Assembly (NCBI RefSeq): GCF_000740895.1
Contig: NC_025263.1
Span: forward strand, 124,001 to 188,000
From: Theileria orientalis strain Shintoku
Lineage: Eukaryota > Apicomplexa > Aconoidasida > Piroplasmida > Theileriidae
Length of the DNA stretch: 64,000 nt
Reading direction: 5' to 3'
A program made the translations under genes and the position numbers. Below, piece after piece: positions 10,756-21,551 of the stretch (position 1 is the stretch's first letter; each line of letters opens with the position of its first letter). The notes under the pieces were generated by a model, which did no database searches, was not told where the DNA came from, and saw only the letters and a list, made by a program, of their open reading frames with translations.

Positions 10756-12041
10756 TTATTGTACGATTCTGTAATTTAGTGTCCTTCCTGCCAGGAACGG
10801 CCTCACTCCCTCAACCTCCTCGGGGACTGTGAACTCCTGCTTGACCAGCTCGAAGTACTCGGGCTCTACAGTCACTGTTTGTCTTCCATTGTTACCTTTT
10901 GGCGGCAGTCCCAAGAAGTCCTGTCCGTTTTTGCAACAGAAACTCTCCAGCTTGTCCAGGAAGCCCTTGCTCTCAAACGTGTCGCTCAAATACTAGCATT
11001 ATCGATTGACACTGCACAACAAACCTGCAGTAGAAACGGCTGTGTGTACACTCCTGCCGGCGGATTTGGCGACCTCTTACTCTCCCTATATCACTTGTTA
11101 GCACCAGTGTGGACGTCTCTACTTTAATTTTGGCTTACATCGTGTGCGGTGCTGAATCAGATCCCAGGAACAGCCTCGGGTGCCCCGCCCTAACTAACTC
11201 CAGAATTGCCTGCCTGTCCTCCTCACGCTTTGCCAACGGCTTACAATATGCGAACGGGTCCTTCACATGGCTCACCACGTTCTCCAGCGTTATGCTTTCC
11301 GTGGTCTCCAGCACGTCCGATACTGTGAGTAGCATGTGATGCGGAGTCACGGTTGCTCCCAAATTGTGCGTTCTCTTCACCAGCTCCAGCGACTGCTTCA
11401 TGCTCACGTGCTCCATCACCACCTTCAGCGCTGGGAACGACCTACACACCTACGACATTACTATGCTCTGGTTACGTTTTCTATGCTTGTTAGAAACTCC
11501 TTTTCTGCCACCAGTGGTGAGCACCCTGGTGATTCTCCGTGTATGTGCAGGGACAAATTCAACCTTTCCATCTCTCTAAACAGTGGGTAGTATGTCTCCA
11601 GCGTCTAATCTTAATTACTTTTACTCTAAACTAACGTTGAATCCCATGTTTGAGTTTGTCGTTACGTTTGCTGGGTAACATTTTACCTACACATTTGCAT
11701 AAAAGTTACTTTTTTACTCCTTGCACGTGAGAACTTTTAGCGTTATTTCTCAAATCATCTGCGGATACTTTGTCCGACAGGTACAGTGTCATTAAATAGT
11801 CCACTTTTGGCTCCAAATTCATTAACTCCTTTCTGTACTCCATCGCTTGAAAACACTGCGTAATCTCCGGCACTGTATTCGGCATTACCAAAACTCTATT
11901 GCTACAGTTTTATTAAAACTCTGTTTCGTTAATTTTAACTGTTTCTTACCATCCTCCTCTTCTAACATACTTCACGACCTTCCTCATCATTTCCCCCTGT
12001 CTGAGGTGACTATGTAGGTCATCCGCATACATAAACTGCAT
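10756..12041 (-). CDS. pyrC: Dihydroorotase (pyrimidine biosynthesis)
   Basis: Seven exons (minus): 12041-11950, 11901-11718, 11686-11636, 11604-11476, 11449-11139, 11085-11025, 10992-10756; introns 48, 31, 31, 26, 53 and 32 nt. The product has 354 residues, close to bacterial PyrC (~348). It cyclises carbamoyl-aspartate to dihydroorotate. Catalytic set: HSHLR near the N-terminus (H10, H12, R14), Lys94 in VQGVKCYPA as the carbamylated lysine, H131 in HIHGE, H166 in VMEHVS, and D250 in GSDSAPH. All metal ligands are present, so the enzyme should be active. None of the exons alone is recognisable end to end; splicing restores the barrel. The 26-nt intron (11450-11475) is exceptionally short but is the only join that keeps frame and the expected helix. 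Three in-frame stops lie in the unspliced frame. Confidence 0.93.
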
Positions 12042-12214
12042 CTTAATATTCTTACAATTTTAAACACGAAATATTGCTTCGTTTTTTCTAAATCGACATA
12101 AGTTTCACACCACACACACATATATACATATAACAAATTACAATGCCGAACTTTACAATTCCCTTCATTTTTAGAATATATCGTTACACTTGAGTATTTT
12201 CCTATACATAATAA

Positions 12215-14288
12215 CTACTTTTTCACATTTTCGCACCTCATCACCTTTATTGGAGACACTCTGTCGAGCTTCTCTCCCACCTTCTTCTTCATTCTGCTGG
12301 TCCTTTCGCTCAGCGGTATCTTGTTCGGCACCACTTCCAGATACAGGTACTAAAACATAATTTTTCAACTTCCACTAACGTCCAGTGTTCCGTCTTCGTT
12401 GACCTCTTCCGAAGATTCTATATTTTCTATATCCTCTGCTTTCACTTACTGTACATGTGTTTAAAGTGCACTCCTTGCGTATATTTTACTGAGCTGAAAG
12501 TGTTGTGTATTATGAAGTAGTATGGGAACTCGTATACTACGTCGATGAACGCGTCCATCAGCGCCCTGGTCACTAAAAACTCGTGTTTCGGGCCGCAACT
12601 TCTTCCCTTACCCAGTACTGGCATCAGTATTGTGATTATGCTGATGTAGAAAATCCATATCGTTGGATAGTTGAGCGCGAACACTGTGAAGAAGACCACT
12701 CCTATGAACAGGTGCTCCTTCGTGAACTGGTTCGTGTCCATCTCCGACTTGAGTATGTTCCACTTTTTCCCCCTGTATGGTTTGCACATTCACTCTCTTA
12801 CTTGAACATTTGTATCAGTGAGTACAGGTACTTGTGGCAGTAGCTCATCAGCGCCAGGATTACGAAGTACAGGTAGTAGAGGTGCCTCGTTTCAAACGTG
12901 AACACGTCCAGGACGAACGACAGCAGCGCCGACAGCCCGAACACTGCAGCGAGGTGCATCGCTTTGAACAGGAACACGTTCACTGGCCTCAGGTACATGC
13001 TCACGTAGTTCCACAGTATCACCTTGTTGATGATGAACTTCGAGAGTGACGTCGACACTTCGTTGTTCAGCTTCAGGTGTATGAAGACCTTCGCCGTCGA
13101 AACGTAGAACAGCGACCTATGCGCCAATTCCAAGCTCTCTCACTTACTTCAGCTTCCCTATGTACTGTGTCTTGAGGTAGCTTCGCAGCACGAATAACTT
13201 TTCCATAAAGAGCTCTCTGAACCACACCAGGTACACCATTCCCAGGAACAGGTCCAAGTAGAACGACACTGCCACGTCCTTCAACTCACTCCTCACTGCG
13301 ATATATTCTCCAATTTCTACGTTGTTTTATTTACCATACTATATTCACATCCTCTCGACTACTCTATCTTACCTGTTTTATTTAAAAGTTCTTCGTACAG
13401 CTTGTGCCACAGTGCTATTGTTCTCAGCTTACTCATCACCATTGACACGAAATTCGACTTATTTTCCATGAACTTCACCATCTTCCCTCCATAATTAAGC
13501 ACTCTCAGTGTGTGAAACGCCACCGTTGACAGGCACAGCGTCATTTTCATGAAGACCTGGTAGTAGCAGTATGTACACAACGCTGCAGCATCTGTTCTCC
13601 TGTCGTAGCTGCTCATGTAACTCAAACTCAACTCCTCTCTCGGCTCCGCCTTCGCGTCCTCCGTGTGCTTATCTATGTAATTCTTCAGTGCTGTACAGAG
13701 TATTGCGCACGATCCCACATCCGAGTTCCTGTCCGACGTTTCTGTGCATTTTAACTCCTTACTCTTCTTACCGCTGACCATTTCATCCTGTATGTTCATG
13801 TTTTTAAACAGGTTTGTTGCTTTAAAGTCGAACGACGTGTTGTTGTACACTAATACTACTACGTTTCTTATTCGACTGCCTGTTTTCGCATTTTTTCTGC
13901 ACAAATTTTATATATTGTTTCAAACTAACAGTATTATTTGTTCTCTTTCCTTATTATCTTTCCTTTTTTCAAATTTATACTCCTTAATTACTTCCAGTCC
14001 ATTTTCCATATACGTTATATTCCTCAGTTTCGCTTCTTTATTTATGGAATCCAAGACCGAATTGAGTCTTTCATCCTATTTATAATTCATTTAGCTTAAA
14101 TCCTCGTTTATTTTTACAGAAATTTACATTTCACCAACCTTCTCTTCGTATGCGTTTACTATGAACAATCGGTTCCTTCTTGCCTTCCATCCTACAAACA
14201 CGCTCCTATCGTATTCTCTATTCTTTTTTTCCAACAATTCCTTCGGTATGTACACCTTTATGGCGTCACTTTCCTTTTCAGGGTCCAT
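12215..14288 (-). CDS. PIGQ: GPI-GlcNAc transferase subunit PIG-Q/GPI1
   Basis: Eight exons (minus): 14288-14139, 14075-13981, 13896-13373, 13316-13148, 13116-12802, 12772-12450, 12417-12380, 12349-12215; introns 63, 84, 56, 31, 29, 32 and 30 nt; 582 residues. PIG-Q is part of the ER complex that transfers GlcNAc to phosphatidylinositol, the first step of GPI-anchor synthesis. The diagnostic motif is FKGKKWNILKSEMDTNQF, matching the family's FRGKKWNxLRNRVDS, followed by hydrophobic segments. Upstream, LKLNNEVSTSLSKF corresponds to the conserved GLKLN block, and VFVGW near residue 31 to the N-terminal motif. Several membrane spans lie in the second half. The 3' edge of exon 2 is uncertain: the chosen GTATAA donor is the only one that keeps frame. 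The 32-nt sixth intron also has an alternative acceptor (23 nt) in the same frame. Confidence 0.87.
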
Positions 14289-14396
14289 GTACCTTACTTC
14301 CTTTCAACTCTGATGTGTATGCATTTATCATTCACTCTCAATTCTCTAATACACTCAAATATCTACTTATTTATTTTAGTACACTTATTTACTAGA

Positions 14397-16472
14397 TTAG
14401 TTTACTTTTCTTTCTCTTGACTGAATGAACGGGTGCTGTAATGCTGCTGATGCTGTCAGCCTGTCAATTGGGTCGTATTGCAGCAGCCCCTTGATGAAAT
14501 CTGCAAATTCGCCCAGTTCCGTATTTTTTTCCACTTCCAGCATTGTGTCTATTGACGACGTGCTCGGGTGTATTATTCTCATAAACTTTGCTGGTCCGTT
14601 TCTGTTGTGTATTATGTCCAGCTTTATTTTACAGTCCAGGTCGTCTCTGTAGTTTTCTTCGTACCTTGCGTTGTCGTAGTAGTTTGATATCTTGATGCTC
14701 TTGTCTCCGAACGTGTTTGCGTTCAGCTTACTCAGGTCTCTCTCCGTCAGGTTGTAATCGCTTCCTTCGTCCAGGCCGCTAGAGTTATCGTCCACTGTTG
14801 GCTCCATGTTCACTGTCGCGTTGTCCCACTTGTTGTAGGTCACGTGCGAGCACTTCGAGGAGTCGCTCGCCGATATGTTGCAGTATAGCGACGACCTGTC
14901 CAGCTTGCTGTAGTACGGCGACTTACTCAGGATGTGCTTCGGCACGTTCAGATCTGCTATGTTTCCGTTTGGCAGTATTATGAACATGCTGTTCATTTTG
15001 TGCTGGAGCATGTACACTGGCGGCACTCCCAGCAGACTCACCATTGACGCCACCAGAGTCGCGCTGTTGTCGCTCGGGAAGAGTATTCTTCCCATGTACA
15101 ACTCACAGAGTATGCAGCCGAAGCTCCACATGTCTATTTGTGTGTCGTACGGCAGGCCCAGCACCACTTCGGGTGCTCTGTACGATCTGCTCTGCACGTA
15201 CGTGTTCAGCTTATCTCTTATGAAGCAGCTTGATCCAAAGTCCACCAGCTTTATCATATTTTCTTCTTCCTCCTTCCTACTTTTATCCATTTTCCTCTTT
15301 TCTTCCTCCTTTTCTTTTTCTTTCTTTTCTTCTTCTGTTTTCACCAGGAGTATATTTTCTGGCTTCAGGTCGCAGTTTATTATTCCCAGGTTATGTATGA
15401 AGTTTAGTGCTTTCAGTATGTCGTATGATATTTTTTTCAGGTCTTCCAGCTCCCACTTTTTCGGCCTCGCCTCGTTCATGAAGTCTCTGTAGCTCTTAAT
15501 GTAGTAGTCCTTCGTTGCTTCAAACAAATTTTCTCCCAGCAGCTCCAGCACCAGGAACAGTGAGCCTGAGTACAGGAACGAGTCGTACAGCTTCACTATG
15601 TTCATTTTATCTCCTTCGTCCTTTGCGTTAAGCAGCTTCAGCAGCACTATCTCATCCAGCGCCTGGTCAAAATAGTCTGGGAACACTATTTTTAGGCATA
15701 TTTCCTTTTCGTTGTTCATGTCTGTTGCTTTTGTCACTTTCGAGAACGTAGTGGTTCCTATGATTTTTTCTATGCGATACCTGTCCACTATCATGTCTCC
15801 TGGCTTCAGCGACGCCACGTCGAACTTATTGTCCGTCAGCGTCGTTCCCTTTGAGTACAACACTTTGATTGGGAACTCGTCAAAGTACTTGCTCTTCAGG
15901 TCTCCTATGTACATGTTATTCTCTTCCAGAATCGTCTTCATTCTATTATTTTGGCTGTTTCTAAACAGCTCTATGTTCCCTCCTGAGTACCTTTTACACC
16001 ATCTACTAAATTTATGGTAACATTCTCCCATTCCTGGCTCATTAAAATTTGCGTATCTTTCTATAAACTCTTCGTTGCTCTGAATATTCATTGTGTTATC
16101 GTTTTCTGCGCACGCCGACGCCAATTCATCTTCCTGGTCGAATGTGCAGTTAGTCGAGCTCACTGTATTCATACTCATGTCCAATTTCGGTCCTCCAGAT
16201 TCGTATACCATTGTATCGTTCATATTAAGTATGTGGTTATCGCTTGTATACTCATTCCTTGTGTTTACTTCATTTGTTGACGCGCTCAGCGTCCCAAAGT
16301 TCGGCGACACGCTTCTACTCAGCTCGCCATCTGCTGATACTGCGCATTTTACTGAGGATATTATGCTTGAGCAGTCTGAAAAATAATAGCTGTAGCTCGG
16401 CATCATTTCCCTCTTTTTTTGAGGTGTATTTTCCACATCTTCGTACAATTCACTGTCCGTCATTTGAGACAT
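14397..16472 (-). CDS. DYRK-family CMGC protein kinase
   Basis: Single exon, 691 residues. A low-complexity N-terminal ~220 residues is followed by the kinase domain. The glycine-rich loop is degenerate (IGTTTFSKV near 236), as in DYRK/CLK relatives. Further landmarks: the ATP lysine in ICLKIVFP near 257, catalytic loop INCDLKPENILL near 362, DFGS near 410, and activation loop YVQSRSYRAPEVVLG near 424. The HCD form of the loop and the YxQSRxYR activation loop place it with DYRK kinases, which autophosphorylate the loop tyrosine. Oddities: the position before the catalytic Cys-Asp is Asn instead of His, a Lys/Glu-rich insertion of about 30 residues splits the catalytic loop from DFG (around 15260-15350), and another ~140-residue polar insertion lies before the last helices. 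Divergent from phosphomannose isomerase over a 240-bp shared promoter. Confidence 0.88.
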   Translation of the reverse strand: MSQMTDSELYEDVENTPQKKREMMPSYSYYFSDCSSIISSVKCAVSADGELSRSVSPNFGTLSASTNEVNTRNEYTSDNHILNMNDTMVYESGGPKLDMSMNTVSSTNCTFDQEDELASACAENDNTMNIQSNEEFIERYANFNEPGMGECYHKFSRWCKRYSGGNIELFRNSQNNRMKTILEENNMYIGDLKSKYFDEFPIKVLYSKGTTLTDNKFDVASLKPGDMIVDRYRIEKIIGTTTFSKVTKATDMNNEKEICLKIVFPDYFDQALDEIVLLKLLNAKDEGDKMNIVKLYDSFLYSGSLFLVLELLGENLFEATKDYYIKSYRDFMNEARPKKWELEDLKKISYDILKALNFIHNLGIINCDLKPENILLVKTEEEKKEKEKEEEKRKMDKSRKEEEENMIKLVDFGSSCFIRDKLNTYVQSRSYRAPEVVLGLPYDTQIDMWSFGCILCELYMGRILFPSDNSATLVASMVSLLGVPPVYMLQHKMNSMFIILPNGNIADLNVPKHILSKSPYYSKLDRSSLYCNISASDSSKCSHVTYNKWDNATVNMEPTVDDNSSGLDEGSDYNLTERDLSKLNANTFGDKSIKISNYYDNARYEENYRDDLDCKIKLDIIHNRNGPAKFMRIIHPSTSSIDTMLEVEKNTELGEFADFIKGLLQYDPIDRLTASAALQHPFIQSRERKVN

Positions 16473-16542
16473 TTTCGATCAAACATTTATAAAATTAACA
16501 TCTTCGATCATTTAACAAAATATATAATTTATTATTGAAATA

Positions 16543-16576
16543 ATGGACATCTGAATCAAGATCGACAAATGTCCAT
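16543..16576. promoter_or_regulatory. Inverted repeat in divergent kinase/PMI promoter
   Basis: ATGGACAT (16543-16550) and ATGTCCAT (16569-16576) form perfect 8-bp arms around an 18-nt spacer, centred in the 240-bp gap between the kinase (minus) and phosphomannose isomerase (plus). The octamer TTCGATCA also occurs twice nearby on the kinase side. This is a candidate protein-binding site only. Confidence 0.3.
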
Positions 16577-16712
16577 GTGATGTTGCCCCTCATTTGTGTA
16601 ATATAAATTTTTAACAAAAGTTTATTTTATTCTTGTAAAATATACTGTATATGCAGAGTCACTAATATTAAGTTTAAAAAGTGTATATACAACACATTTT
16701 TCTTTTTTTACA

Positions 16713-18203
16713 ATGGATTTAATTTACAGACTTCTTCCGACCATCAACCAATACGCTTGGGGCAAAAGTCGTGAGGAATCTCTCGTTTACAAGTTATTCG
16801 AGAAGAATTTAAAACTCCTTTCTGGTAGTGGAAAGGTTGTTAACTCCGATGGCCCGTTTTCTGAGTTTTGGTTTGGTGCACACCAGTCCAGTCCTTCCTC
16901 CGTCCTTCCATACGACATTACGGAAATCACGTTAATATCTGAGGACGGAAGCCACAAAAATGTGGAATATTCCGCTTCCTTCGATCGATCGAGGGAGCCG
17001 ATGTCCCTTTCAAAGCTCATTTCACGTCTGTACCATAACATTCTGGGCATTAAGGACAAGGAGCTGAAGATTTTGTTCAAGGTACTGTCGATTCAGAAGC
17101 CACTGAGTCTTCAGATGCATCCGGATAGAGAAAGTGCACTTCAGCTTTTCAATGATAAACACCACGGCATTGTTGATTCTTCGTCTAAGCCCGAGATGTG
17201 TCTTCCCCTAACCATGTTTAGGGCCCTTTGTGGCTTTAGAGATGAATCTGAGATTCTGGATCTTGCTCGGAAGTACCCTGAGTTCGGCGAGTGCATCGAC
17301 TTCCCGAGCCTTCCTTCTGACAAGTCCAGTTCGTTTTATGTCAGTTTACTCAGGAAACTTTTCTTTCGCTCTGATCTTTCTGATTTGGTCTCTCGCCTGG
17401 CCCAGAGGCTTAAGGATTTGGGTTCGAATGAGCTGGTTGAGGAGTTTTTCCTCATTTTGTACGATAATTATGGCTCCATTTCCTCAGTTTTATTCCCCTT
17501 TGTTCTCAATTGTTTTGAGCTGCATCCCGGTGAGGCTCTCTTTGTGCCACCTAACACTCTACACTCGTACATCTCAGGTACTTTGGTAGACAGGTATTTG
17601 TGCAACTAGAACTCTGTATATATACGCCCACGCCACCCTAACAACGCTATTCAGGCGACTGCATTGAGATAATGAAGAACTCCGATAACGTTATTCGGTG
17701 TGGACTCACTCCCAAGTTCAAGGACCTTGACCTTTGCCTGGCGCTCTTAGAAAAGAAGTTTAAGAGGGCCAGGCCGGAGGACTACCGCGTTAACCCCTCC
17801 AGGTTAACCGCCTTTAGTCTCAGGTACTCCCCTGAGGACCCTTGCTGCAACTTCCTTTTGCTTTCAGTCACCGTTGGCCCTGGACAGAAGGTTGGTCATT
17901 TTACTTATTTTTCTAATTTTTTTATTTTGTAAATTTTCTAATTCACCAATTTAGGAGAAGCTCACTCTTCCTAATAACGCTTACCTTTGCATTGTCTTGG
18001 AGTCTAACCCGAAAGTAAGCTTAAAGCTGTCGATGTCTCCTTCTGATAAAGAAGACGCCACCAAGAACGGCTCACACTCGATTTACCACGTCCTCAGAGT
18101 CGTTTCTGGCGACTGCCTGCTCATTGTGCCTAACACTGAACTTCACATTCACAACGACCACGAGGCTCATCAACTCACCATGTATTTATCGTCAGAAAAG
18201 TAA
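16713..18203 (+). CDS. MPI: Mannose-6-phosphate isomerase (type I PMI)
   Basis: Three exons: 16713-17577, 17655-17890, 17955-18203; introns 77 and 64 nt; 449 residues, the usual eukaryotic length. It interconverts fructose-6-phosphate and mannose-6-phosphate, feeding GDP-mannose and dolichol-phosphate-mannose. N-terminal YAWGK is typical. The zinc site is visible: LSLQMHPD near residue 132 (Gln and His), KPEM near 161 (Glu), and HPGEALFVPPNTLHSYISG near 272 (His). Intron 1 interrupts exactly at that last motif; splicing then gives GDCIEIMKNSDNVIRCGLT, also diagnostic, with the catalytic Arg. All ligands are present, so the enzyme should be active. In a parasite with GPI-anchored surface proteins the main use is probably GPI mannose supply, which fits the nearby PIG-Q functionally; adjacency may be chance. 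Confidence 0.94.
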
Positions 18204-18275
18204 CTCAGTTTACTTTACCCATGATCCAATCAATACACACACCATGGCGATATGCTTAACATGTACACTAATTTA

Positions 18276-20383
18276 CTAATATTGCTGCGTCATTTTATCT
18301 ATTATATATTTAATCTTCTCGTCGTCCGCCGACCACTTCGGGTTATCTTTCATGAACTTGAGCACCTGCTTCATGTTCAGCCTCCTACACTAATTTGTGA
18401 TTACTTCACTAATGTCCTTATTTAATTAGCATCCTACTAACACACACGGAACACTTAATATACACAGCTGCTAATGGCACTTTCCGTCATACCTCTGTTG
18501 AATTTGATTTTGTGTAAACCATTTGCTCGACCTGCTCGGCTCAAACACTTTACTGGCGTTGAACTGTTCGTAGTACTTGGGTATTATTTGCGAGAACACG
18601 TTTTCGTTCAACACCAGGTAGATTATGTACTCTATAAGGTATATTCCGCAGTCGTAGCCGTTATTTTGCAGCGGCACTCCTCTCGGCGGCCATACTGAGT
18701 CCCAGCAATTCTGATCCAGCATAAACTCAAACCCCTTTTCCTTCAGCTCCTTACACCTGTTATCAAACTCCTGCAACATTGTCATCACATTATTAGTAAT
18801 TAATATAAGGGTAAACGATCACGTAGTTCAATCAATTAATTAACAACCCGGCAACCAATCGGCCAAACATGTCCACCGTGTTATATGCATGTGTGTACTC
18901 TTCTAATGCTTACTTCGTAGAGATAATTCTTCAGCAGGTTGCACATGTTCTCGTCCACTTCCTTCGTTCCCAGTGAATCCAGGTGTATGATCGACGCCTT
19001 CTTCTCCGACTTGTTGCTGTGGTACCTTATTGCGTACTTCGGGTACGCTATTATTACCAGTGACCAGTGCACTTGCGACACATTAATTGGTATAAAGATA
19101 AAATGATTAAGTGGCAGCGGCCTTTTAAACTTCCTTGTCCACTTCCACGTGTTTGTGTATGCTTCTTTCGCGTTTTTGTACTGCTTTATTTTTGTTACGA
19201 AATATGTGCTCAATATTACCCATGAGTCCTGCTGCTTCTCACTCATTATCTGTTTATTATATTAATCAACACTTTTGGTGTATATGCTCATGCATAAACA
19301 CTATCATACACTCTATCACACACACTCACTATCACACACACACACTTATCTAGTTGTTCTTACGTAGTTGTACGTGAATTGATTGAAAAAATCTATTGTT
19401 GAGTCGTCCAGGTAGCTGAATGACGAAAACGACTCCACTATTTGCTCATCCAGGTAACATTTATTTATCCGCAGTCCATCATAATTTACAACCTAATTTA
19501 TTTATTTTTTTAAGGCATACTTGTATTTTTTACCTTATTTATTGCGTTTATGTGTTTATAGTTATTTATTGTTGAATCGAATAAGTTTTCCACCTCGTCA
19601 AACCCCTTTAATTTCCATTTTCCCTTTTTTAGCGTGCTTATGAGCATATTGTACACATCGCTGAACCCTCGCAGCACCTCTTCATTGTATACTGATTTCA
19701 CGCTTGAAAACACTTCCTAATTACCAATGTTTTCGACAGCATAGTCGAAGGCATTGCATACTTATCTATATCCATGCACTTGTGCAACATCTTACTCTTA
19801 TTGATATGTTGTCCAGTGTTATTGTGTCTCTTTCGTTTGCGTAGTTCAGCTCCTCCGGGTCGTAGTAGAACATGTTCATTCTGTTTCCTGCTTCCAGGCA
19901 GCAGCAGAAGTTGAATAGGTGCGCCTCCGCGTACACTGAAGCCTCTATTATCAGCGTCAGCCTGTGCCTTTCTACCACCTTATCTGGCCTCTTCGACACT
20001 ATTAGCGTCTTCAGGTTCAACGGGTTCTTCTTCAGCCTCACTTCGTACTCTTCGTCGCCCAGCATGTGCACTTCGTTTTCTGTACTCTCCGACTCAACTT
20101 TGCGCGACTCTCCTTCCACGTCTATCATATCTCGCTTCTTTTCATATTTTACGTAGTTCCTTATTCTGTGAAAGTTTATTTTGCGATTATCTTTTATCAC
20201 CAACAGGTACAGGCTTCCGTCGAACTCTTCATTCTTATCCAGGTTAAAGTTATGTTTACAGTACGAGTATGCTATGAACTTTCCCAGGTCTTCTTCGAAC
20301 TTTTCTTCCACCTCCTCTTCTGCGCTCCTCTTTTCATTGTTCATCAGTACTTCCAGTATGCTATTTTTTCCCCTTTCTAACAT
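18276..20383 (-). CDS. Ulp1/SENP-type SUMO protease (C48)
   Basis: Six exons (minus): 20383-19796, 19716-19534, 19492-19364, 19249-18914, 18770-18493, 18384-18276; introns 79, 41, 114, 143 and 108 nt; 540 residues. The C-terminal half is a cysteine-protease domain of the Ulp1 fold that would process SUMO or remove it from targets. The substrate strand LDDSTIDFFNQF is followed by catalytic His361 (VHWSLVI), Asp391 (IIHLDSLG), oxyanion Gln447 and Cys453 (LQNNGYDCGIYL). The triad is complete. The N-terminal ~250 residues have no recognised domain. Introns here are longer than elsewhere in the window. The start is the first ATG after an intron-like 34-nt stretch (20384-20417) and lies 42 nt after the EF-Ts stop codon. 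SUMO versus another ubiquitin-like substrate cannot be decided from sequence. Confidence 0.9.
19301..19346. repeat. CACA-rich simple repeat in intron
   Basis: Imperfect ACTATCACACA units with a pure CA run lie inside the third intron of the Ulp1-like gene. Probably an ordinary microsatellite. Confidence 0.75.
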
Positions 20384-20417
20384 CTGTATACTCCTCAACA
20401 CTATCTCTTACTCTTAC
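20384..20417 (-). other. Putative 34-nt intron in the 5' leader of the Ulp1-like gene
   Basis: On the minus strand GTAAGAGTAAG at 20417 leads to TATACAG directly before the ATG at 20383. Length and borders match the window's short introns. If it is spliced, the whole 5' UTR exon would lie at or inside the EF-Ts 3' end. Confidence 0.4.
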
Positions 20418-20425
20418 CGATACTA

Positions 20426-21547
20426 CTATTCGTTCACGACGATCGTGCTCTTCCCTGAATTAATATACAATATTGCGTTTACTTTTATTTCTGGGATCTT
20501 CTGCGTTTTTACTGACTCCAGTGCTTCTCTCAATGTTGCTTTTGGATTTATTTCAATCCGCTCTACATTCAACTGCTTAGATACTTCCGATAACACTTTG
20601 TTAAACTGATCATGTTTCAGCAAATTAAGTGACAGAAACTCTTCCATTGAACTATAATTTGGGTCTCCCACTGCTTGCAGCGCTATCAGATCTGCCAATT
20701 GCTTCAGGTGCGCCTTGCTTATTTCCTTGTTCCTCACGGTTACTAGTCCTACTCTCGTTCCTACTATTTCCTTCGATGTGCTTGACTGGACACTCTTGTG
20801 TGTGTACGAGCCTATCACTTCATCTACTTTCGCTTCGCACGCGTATATGTTTTCCACCACCAGTGGCTTTCCGAATTGACTCGAGGTTCTGTTCAGCAAA
20901 TTCCTCAGCGTATCCTACTTTTCGTTAACTTTCGCAAACATACCTCTTTAGAATCTTCGATTGGTATGGAATCCAGTTCCCCTGGGTTTATTTTAACGAT
21001 GTGTGTCCTTTCTCCTGAATTATCTATGGATCTTTTCTCCAAATATTCAACTAATGATTTCACGAGCTTCCTCGCCACTGATTCAAACAGTTGTGTTGAT
21101 GCCACTATGTCACAGTCCGTTTTTAATTCCACTGCTACGGTTCTTCTACTAGTTTTATCGGTCAAAACTGCTATTCTTCCTGAGGTTTATTTTATATTTT
21201 TATCAATTTACCGTAATTTAATCTATTCTCGTCGAAACTTATGTTTTTAGCCTGCTGATTCCCTAGTATATGTGCTGTCGCCAATTTTATGTCCTAAACG
21301 TCCTATTATTCCACCGCTTATCAAACTTCGGCACGTACATTTATCTATTTATCTATTTTTCAACTCATACCCAGTTATTCTCTATCAGGGCTCTTTTACA
21401 TGACGCTACACCCTCGTTTGTTATTCTTCTCAGGCTCTTTATTATCTCGAGCTGATTCGGCTTTATTTGCGTTGACAAATATCTAATTTCTGTGTTTATG
21501 TATTTTTTTATTTGATTTCTGACTATCGATGTATATTTAGGGTTCAT
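20426..21547 (-). CDS. tsf: Organellar translation elongation factor Ts
   Basis: Four exons (minus): 21547-21371, 21293-21212, 21179-20944, 20914-20426; introns 77, 32 and 29 nt; 327 residues. EF-Ts recycles GDP from EF-Tu. The N-terminal UBA-like helix pair is clear (EIIKSLRRITNEGVASCKRAL), then the core begins with VAVELKTDCDIVAST, a diverged form of the family's ELNCETDFVA. The second core half contains GTRVGLVTVRN and LADLIALQAVGDPNY. About 27 residues precede the UBA segment (MNPKYTSIVRNQIKKY...), basic and hydroxylated, resembling a mitochondrial presequence; there is no hydrophobic signal peptide, so the mitochondrion is more likely than the apicoplast. The ATG lies only 4 nt beyond the stop of the upstream ARF-GEF gene. 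Confidence 0.92.
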
Positions 21548-21551
21548 TAGA

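Noticed and set aside
19301..19346. Regular CACA units as a possible CRISPR-like array
   Set aside because: Simple sequence repeat without spacers, inside an intron of a eukaryotic gene.
18276..20383. Apparent broken pieces of a SUMO protease (pseudogene)
   Set aside because: GT-AG introns join all pieces in frame and the catalytic triad is complete.
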